A DNA stretch of 64,000 nucleotides from CAXBBB01 sp963841855 (GCA_963841855.1 CAWJEJ010000001.1:434001-498000); one strand, 5' to 3'; positions 26,988 through 36,169 are shown, numbered from the stretch's first letter. Numbers and translations: made by a program. The notes: generated by a model not told the origin, from the sequence alone.

Positions 26988-27118
26988 GTGATGGAGGACG
27001 CCGAGCGTAGGCGTTCAACTTCTGAGGAAGAGATAAACGGTGCTCGCGTTATCAGCGCTAGCTATTCGAACTCAACGCGAGGGAGGCATCAAAAATTGGT
27101 GGCTAGGGTCGGGTTGCA

Positions 27119-27149
27119 TTGCTACCTGCTTGGGCCCGCCGTATGTTAA
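27119..27149 (+). promoter_or_regulatory. Probable promoter of the tRNA-Arg gene
   Basis: TTG at 27119-27121, a 20-base spacer and TATGTTAA at 27142-27149 approximate the Bacteroidota TTTG-N19-TAnnTTTG promoter. The -7 element ends 7 bases before the tRNA. Confidence 0.45.
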
Positions 27150-27156
27150 TCGGCCC

Positions 27157-27230
27157 GCACCCGTAGCTCAGATGGATAGAGCGTTGGTTTCCGGTACCAA
27201 AGGTCGCAGGTTCGACTCCTGCCGGGTGTA
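27157..27230 (+). tRNA. tRNA-Arg (anticodon CCG)
   Basis: A 74-base cloverleaf. Acceptor arm GCACCCG pairs with CGGGTGT, with a G-U at position 1-72. D-stem GCTC/GAGC, anticodon stem TTGGT/ACCAA with loop TTCCGGT giving anticodon CCG, and T-arm GCAGG/CCTGC with loop TTCGACT are all present. Discriminator base is A; CCA is not encoded. Reads CGG codons. Confidence 0.97.
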
Positions 27231-27237
27231 CCCGCTT

Positions 27238-27278
27238 CGCCGCCAGCTCCAGTCGTGAGCCGGCGGCGGCTTCGGTTT
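27238..27278 (+). terminator. Possible terminator after tRNA-Arg
   Basis: CGCCGCC (27238-27244) and GGCGGCG (27262-27268) form a 7-bp stem followed by GCTTCGGTTT. The structure abuts the stop codon of the convergent symporter gene. Confidence 0.4.
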
Positions 27279-28578
27279 ATGCGACTTCGGCGGGCACGTG
27301 AAGTTGCCCCTCGCTCGACGCTACGATGGAGCACACGGCCAGATCGCCGGTGACGTTGGTGACCGTCCGGCACATATCGAGAATGCGGTCCGGTCCCAAA
27401 ATCAGTGCGATTCCTGCGGCGGGAATGTCGACGCTCTCCAAGATGATGACGAGCATCACGATACCTGCCGACGGTACGGCAGCGGTGCCGATCGACGCCA
27501 GAACGGCGGTCAGAACGATCGTCGCCTGCTGAACGATCGTCAGGTCCATGCCGATCACCTGAGCGATGAAGACTGCGGCGACAGCCTGATACAGCCCCGT
27601 GCCGTCCATGTTGATCGTCGCGCCGATGGGCAGCACGAACGACGACACCTCTTTGCTGACGCCCAGTCGGTCTTCGGCGACTTCCATCGTGACGGGCAAT
27701 GTAGCACCGCTCGACGACGACGAGAACGCGATCAACTGAGCGGGCGTGATCCGGCTCAGAAACGTCATAATCGGCATGCCGCCGAAGAAGCGGAGCAGGA
27801 TCGGGTAAACGACGAACGTGTGGAGCAGCAGTCCGGCGAGAACGGTCAGGCAATACCCGCCCAGGGCCAGGAGCAGCCGCCCCAACTCGCCCGGATCGTC
27901 GCCCACGATGCTGACGATCGTACCCGCCATCAGCCCGAACACGCCGATGGGCGCGTAGAGCATGATCAGGTCGACGAGCTTGATGATGAGCGTGTTGGCG
28001 GCGTCGAAGATGCGAATCAGCGGTTCGGCCTTCTCGCCCGGAATGAGCATCAGCCCAAACCCGATGGCGATGGCGGCGAACACGATCTGAAGCATGGCCC
28101 GGTTGTCGCTCAAAGCCGACGAGAAGTTATCCGGCACGATGTCGATCAGCGGCTGGAGCGGTCCTCGCTGCTCGGCGGCCAACGCCCCCTGTTGTTTGTC
28201 GGCGGCGGCGTCGACGTAGGAGTTTTCCAGTTCGGCGCGCATCTCGGGCGAGACGAAGCGGCCCGGCTGCACCACGTTGACGACCGTCAGCCCGATCAGC
28301 AGCGCGACCACGGTCGTCCCCAGGTAGATACCAATCGTCTTGCCGCCGATGCGCGAGAGTTTACTCGTGTCTGAAAGCGACGTGACGCCGACGACCAGAG
28401 ACGCCAGGATCAGCGGAATCGCGATCAGCTTGAGCAGGTTGACGAAGATCGTCCCCAGAGGCGCCAGCCAGTCCGTCACCAGTTGACCAAAGCCAAAGTT
28501 GACGGCCAGCACGCCGACGAGAAGCCCGAGCACCAACCCGGCGATAATCTGCCAGTGCAGTTTGCGGTACCAGGGCAT
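27277..28578 (-). CDS. Dicarboxylate/amino acid:cation symporter (DAACS, DctA/GltP family)
   Basis: A 433-residue polytopic secondary transporter. Hallmarks are the serine-rich re-entrant loop SSSSGATLP (about 280), the transport motif NMDGTGLY (about 315) and the C-terminal region DRILDMCRTVTNVTGD that binds substrate carboxylates. The family couples sodium or proton influx to uptake of glutamate, aspartate or C4-dicarboxylates. Substrate choice cannot be decided here. It lies 139 bases after the TlpA-like gene on the same strand. Confidence 0.94.
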   Translation of the reverse strand: MPWYRKLHWQIIAGLVLGLLVGVLAVNFGFGQLVTDWLAPLGTIFVNLLKLIAIPLILASLVVGVTSLSDTSKLSRIGGKTIGIYLGTTVVALLIGLTVVNVVQPGRFVSPEMRAELENSYVDAAADKQQGALAAEQRGPLQPLIDIVPDNFSSALSDNRAMLQIVFAAIAIGFGLMLIPGEKAEPLIRIFDAANTLIIKLVDLIMLYAPIGVFGLMAGTIVSIVGDDPGELGRLLLALGGYCLTVLAGLLLHTFVVYPILLRFFGGMPIMTFLSRITPAQLIAFSSSSSGATLPVTMEVAEDRLGVSKEVSSFVLPIGATINMDGTGLYQAVAAVFIAQVIGMDLTIVQQATIVLTAVLASIGTAAVPSAGIVMLVIILESVDIPAAGIALILGPDRILDMCRTVTNVTGDLAVCSIVASSEGQLHVPAEVA

Positions 28579-28717
28579 GGGCGAGGCGGAGTTGGGCGGG
28601 CGGGATGGAAAAACTAACCCGCATGATACGAAGCATCTCCCCTACTCAACGCCGCCGGTCTTTCCGTTCGTTCGGAAGCCGCCTGCTGTTCCAGCCCGAG
28701 GGCTAACGTTGCCGGCT

Positions 28718-29464
28718 TTATCGGCTCGCCAGCCCAGGCTGGAGCAGCGGCTGCACGATCTCGGCGAAATGCGCGTAATCGCGGGCTCCAGATTCGACGG
28801 CCTGCACAACGCCTTCGCGGTCGATTACGAACGTCGTCGGCAGCGTGCGGCGGGCGGCCTCGTACGCGCTGTCCAACGATCCGATGGGCGCCTGAGCCAC
28901 TAGGAACTCGAACGTCCGCGCCTGAACGAACGACTGAATCGTCTGGAGCGGTTCGTCCGACAGTGCGACGACGGTTAGTCCCAGCGGTCCGTAGTCTTGG
29001 TCGAGGCGGTTCAGGTCGGGCATCTCGCGCAGGCACGGCGGACACCATGTCGCCCAGAGGTTGAGCAGGACGACGCGCCCACGCAGTTCGCTTAGTCGGA
29101 CGCGCTCACCACTGGCCAGGTTGACGAATGCGGCATCGGGTGCAGGTTGTCCCACCAGAGCGAGGACGGTCGCAGGCGCATCGGTAGGCGCCTGTAGCAC
29201 GTCGGACAACTCATAGACGGTCGGGCGATCGACGCCGCGCAGCACGACCGCCATCGCCGCGCTCGTCACGATGACCAAGCCCGAGAGAACGAGTGCCAGC
29301 CACGTCGCAGCATCGGCGGGGCGGCCTCGCCTGAGCAGCAGTGTCATCAAAGCGGCAGCTGTGAGGGCCAGAGCGAGCGGAACGAGAAGCATCATGATGA
29401 GCAAACGTCGCACCGCCGACCGCGTTCGCCACACGCTGCCGTATACCGCAGCGACGGGATACAT
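28718..29464 (-). CDS. Membrane-anchored TlpA/ResA-like thiol-disulfide oxidoreductase
   Basis: The 248-residue protein has two hydrophobic segments (about 25-44 and 54-75) followed by a periplasmic thioredoxin fold. The active site is LWATWCPPCLREMPDLN (CxxC at about 141-144), with a cis-proline region LPTTFVIDREG near 215. Proteins of this group reduce apocytochrome c or other exported thiol proteins. The start at 29464 adds a short charged leader; ATG 29395 is an alternative that begins directly with the first helix. Confidence 0.9.
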   Translation of the reverse strand: MYPVAAVYGSVWRTRSAVRRLLIMMLLVPLALALTAAALMTLLLRRGRPADAATWLALVLSGLVIVTSAAMAVVLRGVDRPTVYELSDVLQAPTDAPATVLALVGQPAPDAAFVNLASGERVRLSELRGRVVLLNLWATWCPPCLREMPDLNRLDQDYGPLGLTVVALSDEPLQTIQSFVQARTFEFLVAQAPIGSLDSAYEAARRTLPTTFVIDREGVVQAVESGARDYAHFAEIVQPLLQPGLASR

Positions 29465-29565
29465 CGCCTGTGATCATGTTCGGGGCATTTAGGGTGCGAT
29501 AGACTGGGCGTTTGTCTCCTCCTTAGGCATGCTGCGGCGCCACGGAGGCAGTAGAGGCAGACGCG

Positions 29566-29601
29566 GAAACGCCCCACTCGGCGTCTGGGCCAAGCGGGGC
29601 G
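29566..29601 (-). terminator. Possible terminator after porV
   Basis: On the minus strand CGCCCCGCT and AGTGGGGCG form a 9-bp stem (one G-T pair), followed by TTTCC. It lies 25 bases after the porV stop. Confidence 0.4.
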
Positions 29602-29625
29602 CTGCGAACGGGCGACCGAACGGGC

Positions 29626-30816
29626 TTACCGCTGGAAGTCGAGCAGGACCGAGAAGCGCATCGTGTTAGCGACGGGGCTTTCCTCGGCCAAGGCGTAGAT
29701 GTACGAGAAGTCGACGCCGAAGATATTGTAGCGGATGCCTGCTCCGAACGTCAGAAACTCGCGGTTACCGTTGTACGGATTCTCGTAGAAATAGCCCGCA
29801 CGCATCGCGAACAGCTGATTGTACCAATACTCGGCGCCCAAGCCGATCGTCATCTGATCGAAAGCGTTTAGCTCGCGCGCGTCCTCGCGGCCCGTGCTCG
29901 GCGTCAGGTCGACTTCGAGCGGTGCCCAGGCCGAGAAAATGGCGCGGTACCACGGGTCGACGTTGCGCTCGACGATGGCTTGGCCGTCCTCATTGAGCGT
30001 CGGCGTGCCGTCAGCGCTGAAGACCGAATCCGAGGTGACACGGTAGAGCGCCTTGTTGAAGTCGTTGGCGAACGTGATCGAGTTGAACTCGTCCAGGTCG
30101 AGCGTGAAGGCGTAGCCGAAGCGCAGGTTGGTCGGGATCGGGTCGCGCTGACCGTTTTCGGTATATCCTACCGTCGGCCCCATGTTGGCGAGGTTGGCGC
30201 CTAAGTTGAACGACGCCTTGGTGCTGCCCAGATCGAACTTGTCGCTCTTGTAGAGCACGCCCAGGTCAAGACCGAACGAGACACCTCGGCGGATCTTGTC
30301 GCCGTCGACTTCGATGTTGGTCGCCAGGTTGGACACGATGGTTCGCGCGCTCACACCGATTCCCAGGTTGTCGGAGATCTGCCGCCCGAACGACAGGCCC
30401 GCTGCCAAGTCGTACGAGCGGAACTGGCCCAGCGAGTTGCCTAGTTCGTCCGTCGCTTCGTGCTCGCCCAAGTTGAAAAACGTGATGTGCGCGCCGAACG
30501 TGCCGATATCATCGACGGCGATTTTGCCCACGGCGTACTCGTAGAACAGGTTGGCGTTGAACTCGGGCAGCCAGTTGGAGTGCGTGATGCCAACCGACGA
30601 TCCCGTCTGAAACGCCAGTCCGGCGGGGTTCCAGAAGATCGCGTTGGCGTTGTCGGCAACCGCGACGTTGGCGTTGCCCATACCTGCTGCTCGGCTGTCC
30701 GGCTCGATCATGAGGAAGACGACGGCGGCGCCGCCGACCTGGGCACTCGCGTTCCGCACGAGCGGTGTGCTGAGCACGAGCAGAAGGCCCAAGGAGAAGA
30801 TTCGAAGAGAAGTCAC
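29626..30816 (-). CDS. porV: Type IX secretion outer membrane protein PorV
   Basis: A 396-residue FadL-like beta-barrel with a signal peptide ending RNASAQ. The mature start GAAVVFLMIEPDSRAAGMGN and the segment NANAIFWNPAGLAF are PorV/PorQ family signatures. PorV shuttles T9SS cargo from the translocon to the PorU sortase (established in Porphyromonas). I start it at GTG 30816, which gives a normal signal peptide; TTG 30843 would add nine residues. It follows porU by 44 bases. Confidence 0.93.
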   Translation of the reverse strand: MTSLRIFSLGLLLVLSTPLVRNASAQVGGAAVVFLMIEPDSRAAGMGNANVAVADNANAIFWNPAGLAFQTGSSVGITHSNWLPEFNANLFYEYAVGKIAVDDIGTFGAHITFFNLGEHEATDELGNSLGQFRSYDLAAGLSFGRQISDNLGIGVSARTIVSNLATNIEVDGDKIRRGVSFGLDLGVLYKSDKFDLGSTKASFNLGANLANMGPTVGYTENGQRDPIPTNLRFGYAFTLDLDEFNSITFANDFNKALYRVTSDSVFSADGTPTLNEDGQAIVERNVDPWYRAIFSAWAPLEVDLTPSTGREDARELNAFDQMTIGLGAEYWYNQLFAMRAGYFYENPYNGNREFLTFGAGIRYNIFGVDFSYIYALAEESPVANTMRFSVLLDFQR

Positions 30817-30860
30817 TGCGAGAAGGGGTTGGTGTGTAGGCAAAAGAGAGCGGGTCGGAT

Positions 30861-33800
30861 CTACCGAACGACAGCCAAACGCTCAACGCGTTCGACTACG
30901 TCGGTCGTTCCGTCGTCGCGCGTCAGGCTGACGCGGATCTGGTAGAGATAGAGGCCGGGCGCGAGGCGGTCGCCGTCCTGATCGCGTCCGTCGTAGGCGA
31001 TGCGGACGCCGCTCGAAAGCAGAACGCCCGTAGGTAACGTCTCGAACGTGTCCATCGTGCGGACGAGTTGGCCCGAGAGCGTAAAGATGCGGATGCGCAC
31101 GTCGGCCGACGTGCCCGGCGGCTGGTTGTGCTCGAACGCGATGCGCGTACTCGAAGACATCGGGTTGGGGAAGTTGGCCACGCGCCGCACGTCGAGAGAC
31201 TGCGACGCCGCCACGACGAAGTCGAGCCGGGCTTCGGTAGCGTTGTTGAGCACGTCCCACGCGCGAACGGTGAGCGTGCCGGGACCAGCCTCCAAATCGT
31301 CGAGCGCCACGCGCACCTCGCCGCTTCGCGACTGGTTGGGGTCGGCGCGGAACGACGAGCCGATGTCACGCGCCGACGACTGATCGCCGTTGACGACGAG
31401 CAGCAACTCGTGCCCGACACCACTGCCGACCGTGTTGATGCCTGTCTTGTCGCTCAGCCGTACAATTAGCTCGGGCGACTGCGAGGTGAGGCTTCCGGCC
31501 ACGAACGACTCGTCGCCCAAGAAGAGCTGCACGTCGGGCCCTTGGGCGTCGTCCGTCGGCACCGGCGCGCTGCCGCCGACGATGATGCGCCGCGTGCCGC
31601 CGATTGCCTGCGCTTCTCTGCCTCCGCTCGTCCCCTGGGCATAGGCGACGATCTGGCCCGGCGCGTCGGCGTAGGCGATGTCCTTGGAGACGACGAAGGC
31701 TGCGCTGAACGCGCCGCCGACCACGTCGACCTCGCCGCGCCACAACAGGTCCTCGCCGACCTCGAAGTCGTATGTCTCTACGTTTGCGCCGCCCCGGAGA
31801 GGAATCGTCACCTCGACGCGCCGCTCGGCATCGTAGACCGAGAGCGCCATCGTCCCCGAAAAGTCCGACGCCTGCACGCCCGCCGACGTGACGACGCGGC
31901 CCGCGATGCGCACTTCGTCGAGCGCGCGAACCTGAGCCGTAGAGGAATCCAAAGCCGTCCCATTGACACGGTCGACCTGGGCGCGCAGGCTTGGCAAGCC
32001 GAAGCGCTGCGCCGGATCGCCCAGCAGATTGAACAAGCGCCCGTTGTTGGCATATCCGGGCGGCGTCTGTTTGAGACGATAGTACGCGTCGCCGAAGCGG
32101 ACTGCGCTGCCATCGGCCTCGCGATCGAACAAGGCCAGGTTCAGTTGCACGTTGACGCCCAGGTTGAAGGAGCCTGGATCGCGGTTCGTCCGAACGAGGC
32201 GGACGGTCGTGAACATTGCTACGCCGCCGCCGTCGGGCAGCAGCAGCACGCGCTCAGCCAAACTCTGCTCCTGCTGCAAATCCCAGTGGCCGAACGAGCA
32301 CGTCGCCGTGATGAAGACGGGCAGGCGGTTTCCGTTGCGCAGGCTAGGCAGGTCCTCGACGGTGAACAAGTCTTCGCTCGCCAGACCCAGCGGGCTTCCG
32401 TGTCCGCTATAGTTGAAGGCGAGGATGCCCTCGTTGATCTGCCGGATGATGTCGCTGTTGGCCTGGGGCAGCTTGACTCCGATCGTCTGCACACGCTCGT
32501 ACGCGTCTCCATACACCTTGCGGATGTGGATCGACGGGTCCATCCCTTCGACGAGTTCGGCGACGTAATCGGCGTTTTGCAGGTGGAGATCGCCGTCCGA
32601 GGTGCCGCTCTGGAGCGCGTCGTCGGCTGTGAAGAGATAGCGGCTGCGCCACGGGCCGAACGACTCGGCGCCGTCGTACCGCATAATCTTTTCGACGAGC
32701 GCCGACGCCTGAGCCGACGACTGAACGGGCAGCCGCCCGATGCCCAGATCAATGCGCTCGCTGGGCCGGTCGTCGACGAAACCCTCGCCTACGTCGAGCA
32801 GAGCGAAGAAATCGTCGGTCGTGAACGACTTCTCGGGCGAGAGCGCGTTCTGCGTTTCGTAGGGCGGAAGCCAGTTGGTGAGGTAGGGCGCGCTGGGGTC
32901 CTGTCCCAATCCGCGGTAGTTGAAGTGGCCGTCGCCGAAGAGCAGCACGTAGCGCGGCGCCTGGCTGCCCGTCGGAGCGCGCTCGTAGAGAAAGCGCAGA
33001 TAGTCGCGGATGGCCGATGGGTCGCCCACGCCGCCTCCAAAAGCGTCGAAGATCAGGCGCGACGAGACGACAAGCGGCGAGAGGCCTTCAGCGGCGCGGT
33101 GATCGGCCAAGCGTTGCGCCTGGACGCGGAACGTGTCGGGGACGACGATGACGTAGTCGGGGAAGCCCGCTAGCCCGCGCAGGTTGGCATTGGTGACGCG
33201 CGCGGCCTCTCCGGCGGGACGCTGCGCTGCGGCTTCGGTAAAGGCGACCAGTTCGCGCGGCACACCCAGGGTCTGCGTCAGCTGAACGCGCCACGAGCCT
33301 CCTGCACCTTGCACCTGCAAACGAACCGGACGCACGGCGTCGGTCACGTCCCATACCTGTGGCTCGGCGCTGAACCCCGAGAGGGCAAAGCTCAGCGGGC
33401 CACTCGCGTCGGGCGGCGTGGCGAAGCGCAGTACTCCTCCCTGTGCCACCAACGAACGGGGGTAGAAGACGCGCAGCCAGTCGACGCCGGCTTTCTGCTC
33501 GATCAGGCTGGTCGCTCCCGGTTCCAGTCGCGCTCGGAGAGGAAACGAGAGCGTCTGCGCCGAAAACGACGCCTGCACATCGGTAGCGAGCGGACTCTCA
33601 GGTCCCGTCGACACTTGGCGCGGGCGGCTCGACACCAGCACGTTCGATCCCGACTGCAACCGAAACTCGGCGCCCGGCGATCCGCCTAAGGACCGAACGG
33701 CAAACGAGACGCGCCCCTGGACCGAGCCGCCGGTGTAGCCGGGGAAGTCGGCGGCCGTCGCCAGGTCCAAGCCCTGCCCCGCGTCGAACAGGTTGGAAAA

Positions 33801-34796
33801 GCGCTGAAGTCCCGATCCGCCCTCCTCGGCCCACGAGAACTCCTCGCGGTCGGTGACGAAGCGGCCCGTCGTCGTAGTGCGGTCGGACGCGCCGTTCGAA
33901 GGAAAGGCCACGGTCTGGATGCGCTCGGACGGCGCTCCGATCTTGAGAAATACGAAGCTCGTACGCGTGTACGGATTGGTCGTGTGCGTCCACTCGCCTC
34001 TGCTGAACTGCCACGTCTGCGGCCCCTGCGCGTAGAACAGAACGGCATCGCCCGCGGCGAACGCGCCGTCGCCGCCACCGCGCACCCAAACCGGATTAGA
34101 GACCAGGTCGGTCGGTCGGTCTGCGCCGACGACTTGGGCTAGAGGAGCGCCGCCGTTGTGCAGCACGCGGACGTCGTTTGGGTCGACCGTTGACGGATCG
34201 ACGCCCAGGCGCTGCAGCAACTCGGCGTCGACGCGGTACATGCCGCTCGTCTCGATGGGCAGGCGATAGATGGCACCGCTCGACAGTTCGCTCGTCGTCT
34301 GGACCGACGAGCGGAAGTTGCGGGCGAACGCAGGGCGTGCGGCAGCATAGCGCACGTCGACGACGACTCGGCGATACCGCAGCACCTGCCCGTCCGCATA
34401 TCCGATGCGCGGAACGGTCAGCGTGGCGACCGGCTCTCGGCGCGCGATGCCCAGACCCAGCGCGCGGGCAGATCCGGGCATCAGGCTGTCGGCCAGAGCG
34501 AGCGGCAGAGCAGCGGCATCGTAGTCCGACGCGACGATGCGGATCGAGGGCAGCGCCGACGTTGGCAGCGTGAGCAGATGGTAGCCGTCACTGGCTCCGC
34601 CCGACAGGATTTCCAGGCTGCGCTCGTCGAACGTCGTAGCGCCCGATGAATCGAGATCGGCCGACAGCGAGCGCGGCCAGTCGAACGTAAACTCCAACCG
34701 CTCCCCTCCTTGGTCGGCGCTCAGGACGCGTACGGACTGCGCGAAGGACGTGGCGGGCAGCAAGCCCAGCATGCACACGGCAAGGAGACGATACAC
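30861..34796 (-). CDS. porU: Type IX secretion system sortase PorU (C25 gingipain family)
   Basis: The 1311-residue exported protein starts at GTG 34796 with signal peptide MYRLLAVCMLGLLPATSFA. The C25 peptidase domain has its catalytic pair in FNYSGHGSPLG (His about 797) and ITATCSFGHWD (Cys about 832). The C-terminus (NFPNPMSSSTRIAFEHN ... LAPGLYLYQIRVSL) is a sorting-domain-like Ig fold. PorU removes the C-terminal signal of T9SS cargo and transfers the cargo to A-LPS or another anchor (family knowledge). Directly upstream of porV, the usual partner order. Confidence 0.94.
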   Translation of the reverse strand: MYRLLAVCMLGLLPATSFAQSVRVLSADQGGERLEFTFDWPRSLSADLDSSGATTFDERSLEILSGGASDGYHLLTLPTSALPSIRIVASDYDAAALPLALADSLMPGSARALGLGIARREPVATLTVPRIGYADGQVLRYRRVVVDVRYAAARPAFARNFRSSVQTTSELSSGAIYRLPIETSGMYRVDAELLQRLGVDPSTVDPNDVRVLHNGGAPLAQVVGADRPTDLVSNPVWVRGGGDGAFAAGDAVLFYAQGPQTWQFSRGEWTHTTNPYTRTSFVFLKIGAPSERIQTVAFPSNGASDRTTTTGRFVTDREEFSWAEEGGSGLQRFSNLFDAGQGLDLATAADFPGYTGGSVQGRVSFAVRSLGGSPGAEFRLQSGSNVLVSSRPRQVSTGPESPLATDVQASFSAQTLSFPLRARLEPGATSLIEQKAGVDWLRVFYPRSLVAQGGVLRFATPPDASGPLSFALSGFSAEPQVWDVTDAVRPVRLQVQGAGGSWRVQLTQTLGVPRELVAFTEAAAQRPAGEAARVTNANLRGLAGFPDYVIVVPDTFRVQAQRLADHRAAEGLSPLVVSSRLIFDAFGGGVGDPSAIRDYLRFLYERAPTGSQAPRYVLLFGDGHFNYRGLGQDPSAPYLTNWLPPYETQNALSPEKSFTTDDFFALLDVGEGFVDDRPSERIDLGIGRLPVQSSAQASALVEKIMRYDGAESFGPWRSRYLFTADDALQSGTSDGDLHLQNADYVAELVEGMDPSIHIRKVYGDAYERVQTIGVKLPQANSDIIRQINEGILAFNYSGHGSPLGLASEDLFTVEDLPSLRNGNRLPVFITATCSFGHWDLQQEQSLAERVLLLPDGGGVAMFTTVRLVRTNRDPGSFNLGVNVQLNLALFDREADGSAVRFGDAYYRLKQTPPGYANNGRLFNLLGDPAQRFGLPSLRAQVDRVNGTALDSSTAQVRALDEVRIAGRVVTSAGVQASDFSGTMALSVYDAERRVEVTIPLRGGANVETYDFEVGEDLLWRGEVDVVGGAFSAAFVVSKDIAYADAPGQIVAYAQGTSGGREAQAIGGTRRIIVGGSAPVPTDDAQGPDVQLFLGDESFVAGSLTSQSPELIVRLSDKTGINTVGSGVGHELLLVVNGDQSSARDIGSSFRADPNQSRSGEVRVALDDLEAGPGTLTVRAWDVLNNATEARLDFVVAASQSLDVRRVANFPNPMSSSTRIAFEHNQPPGTSADVRIRIFTLSGQLVRTMDTFETLPTGVLLSSGVRIAYDGRDQDGDRLAPGLYLYQIRVSLTRDDGTTDVVERVERLAVVR

Positions 34797-34825
34797 GGCT
34801 ACGATGAGTAAAACCAGAAGGTTAG

Positions 34826-34844
34826 CAAAAAGGCCCGAGGGCCT
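34826..34844 (-). terminator. Short GC hairpin with T-run upstream of porU
   Basis: On the minus strand AGGCCC-TC-GGGCCT followed by TTTTTGC. It lies 150 bases after the HisKA-like gene and 30 bases before porU. It either ends the upstream operon or attenuates porU. Confidence 0.5.
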
Positions 34845-34893
34845 GTCGTAGCGGTGTCCGTCGATACGCGTGGGCTGTGGAGAGTTGGAAATA

Positions 34894-34923
34894 CAAGATA
34901 GCCGGGCTGTATCGGCTTTGCAA
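34894..34923 (-). promoter_or_regulatory. Possible porU promoter
   Basis: On the minus strand TTG, a 20-base spacer and TATCTTG approximate TTTG-N19-TAnnTTTG. It lies about 100 bases before porU and upstream of the hairpin at 34826-34844. Confidence 0.4.
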
Positions 34924-34993
34924 GACGGCTCAGCACGTCACGCGTGCGCCCGGGTGGTTGTAGCGTCGGTTCGGCTGGAAAGAGACTCGCGCG

Positions 34994-35272
34994 TCAATCT
35001 TCGGCCCATTTTCGGAGCACGTCCCGCAGTTCGGCGATGCGAGACAATTCCTCTTCGAGACGCACCATTCCGGCCTGCAAATCGGCAACGGCGGCTTGGG
35101 CATCGGGGTCGGTGACGGCGTCCGCGACGGCGCCGAGAAACTGCACGTTGCCACTCACGACGGCAACTGGATTGCTCAGATCGTGCAGCGCCTGAGCGAC
35201 GGCCTGGGCGACGGCGGCGCGCTGCTGGGCGTCCGATCCGCTGGGCGGGGCTGCGAGGAGCGAGGCTTTCAT
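34994..35272 (-). CDS. Stand-alone histidine-kinase dimerisation (HisKA-like) protein
   Basis: A 92-residue protein whose core ALHDLSNPVAVVSGNVQFL looks like the H-box of sensor kinases, where the His is the phospho-acceptor. A second helix follows (DLQAGMVRLEEELSRIAELR), giving the two-helix hairpin of a DHp domain. There is no ATP-binding catalytic domain in or after it. The ATG at 35272 overlaps the TGA of the MBL hydrolase gene (ATGA), so the two are translationally coupled. It could be a phosphotransfer or dimerisation partner for a kinase elsewhere. The H-box likeness is judged by eye. Confidence 0.7.
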   Translation of the reverse strand: MKASLLAAPPSGSDAQQRAAVAQAVAQALHDLSNPVAVVSGNVQFLGAVADAVTDPDAQAAVADLQAGMVRLEEELSRIAELRDVLRKWAED

Positions 35273-36099
35273 GTAAGCGAAACGGCTCGAATGCCTCTTT
35301 CCGTCTCTTCGAGAGTGACCCAACTCACGTCGACGTCGTGTTCGAACAGAATCCGCCAGTCGCCAGCGAGCGCGTCGGCGAGGAAGGTGGCCTTTTCGTC
35401 CATCGACGTCATCGGAAGCACGTCGTAGCCCATCGTCCAGGCCGGGCCCAGATGGTGGTGCGTCGGTAACAGGTCGGCGGGAAAAGCGACGGTGCCTTGG
35501 TCGTCGTCAAGCAGAATGACCTGCTGCGCGCGCGTGTGTCCGTCCATCGTCAGCGCGCGGATGCCGGGCAGAATCTCACCGGGTCCGTCGTGCAAGACGA
35601 GGTGGCCCGACTGCTCCAGCGGCTCCATGTTTTCGCTCAGAAACGACGCCTGCTCGCGCCTGTTGTCGCGCGTCGCCCACGTCCAATGGTCGCGCTGCAC
35701 GTGGACCTGGGCACTGGGAAAGACCAGGCCGAGCGAGCCGTCCGACTCCCGTTTGGTCGCGCCACCGCAGTGATCGAAATGCAGGTGCGTCAAGACGACA
35801 TCGGTCACGTCGGATGCGTCGAAACCCAGGGCTTTGAGCGAGCCCTGGAGCGTGTGCTCAGTGTGGTCGACGCCGTAAATGTCGGCGAATTTGGCGTCGA
35901 TCTTGTCGCCCACACCGGTGTCGATCAGCACGAGCCGGTCGCCCGACTGGGCCAGCAGGCAGCGCATGGCCAGCGGAATTCGGTTGCGCGCGTCGGCGGC
36001 GATGCGTCGCTCCCAGAGCGGCTTGGGGATGATGCCGAACATGGCGCCTCCGTCGAGGGCGACGCGTCCGGTTTCGATGGGATGCAGCGTGTATTTCAT
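35269..36099 (-). CDS. Metallo-beta-lactamase fold hydrolase
   Basis: The 276-residue protein has the MBL zinc motif THLHFDHCGG (about 109-118), an upstream LIDTGVGDK strand, DGHTRAQQVI and FPADLLPTHHH. Spacing resembles the lactonase-like (YtnP/AHL lactonase) branch of the superfamily, but substrate assignment from sequence is unsafe. ATG 36099 (MKYTLHPIETGRV) is chosen. A much longer frame upstream covers the LON gene antisense-style and is rejected. Coupled to the HisKA-like gene by a 4-base overlap. Confidence 0.9.
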   Translation of the reverse strand: MKYTLHPIETGRVALDGGAMFGIIPKPLWERRIAADARNRIPLAMRCLLAQSGDRLVLIDTGVGDKIDAKFADIYGVDHTEHTLQGSLKALGFDASDVTDVVLTHLHFDHCGGATKRESDGSLGLVFPSAQVHVQRDHWTWATRDNRREQASFLSENMEPLEQSGHLVLHDGPGEILPGIRALTMDGHTRAQQVILLDDDQGTVAFPADLLPTHHHLGPAWTMGYDVLPMTSMDEKATFLADALAGDWRILFEHDVDVSWVTLEETERGIRAVSLT

Positions 36100-36169
36100 G
36101 TGGGAGGATAGCGACGCTGCGGTGGATAAAACCTGACGTGCTTGAGAGAACGACGCGACTTCCCGCCTC

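Noticed and set aside
27000..27156. Second tRNA or small RNA upstream of tRNA-Arg
   Set aside because: No cloverleaf could be folded; only promoter-like elements are visible.
31542..33173. 543-residue open frame opposite porU
   Set aside because: Composition shadow of porU; the sense protein has catalytic motifs and a signal peptide, the antisense has none.
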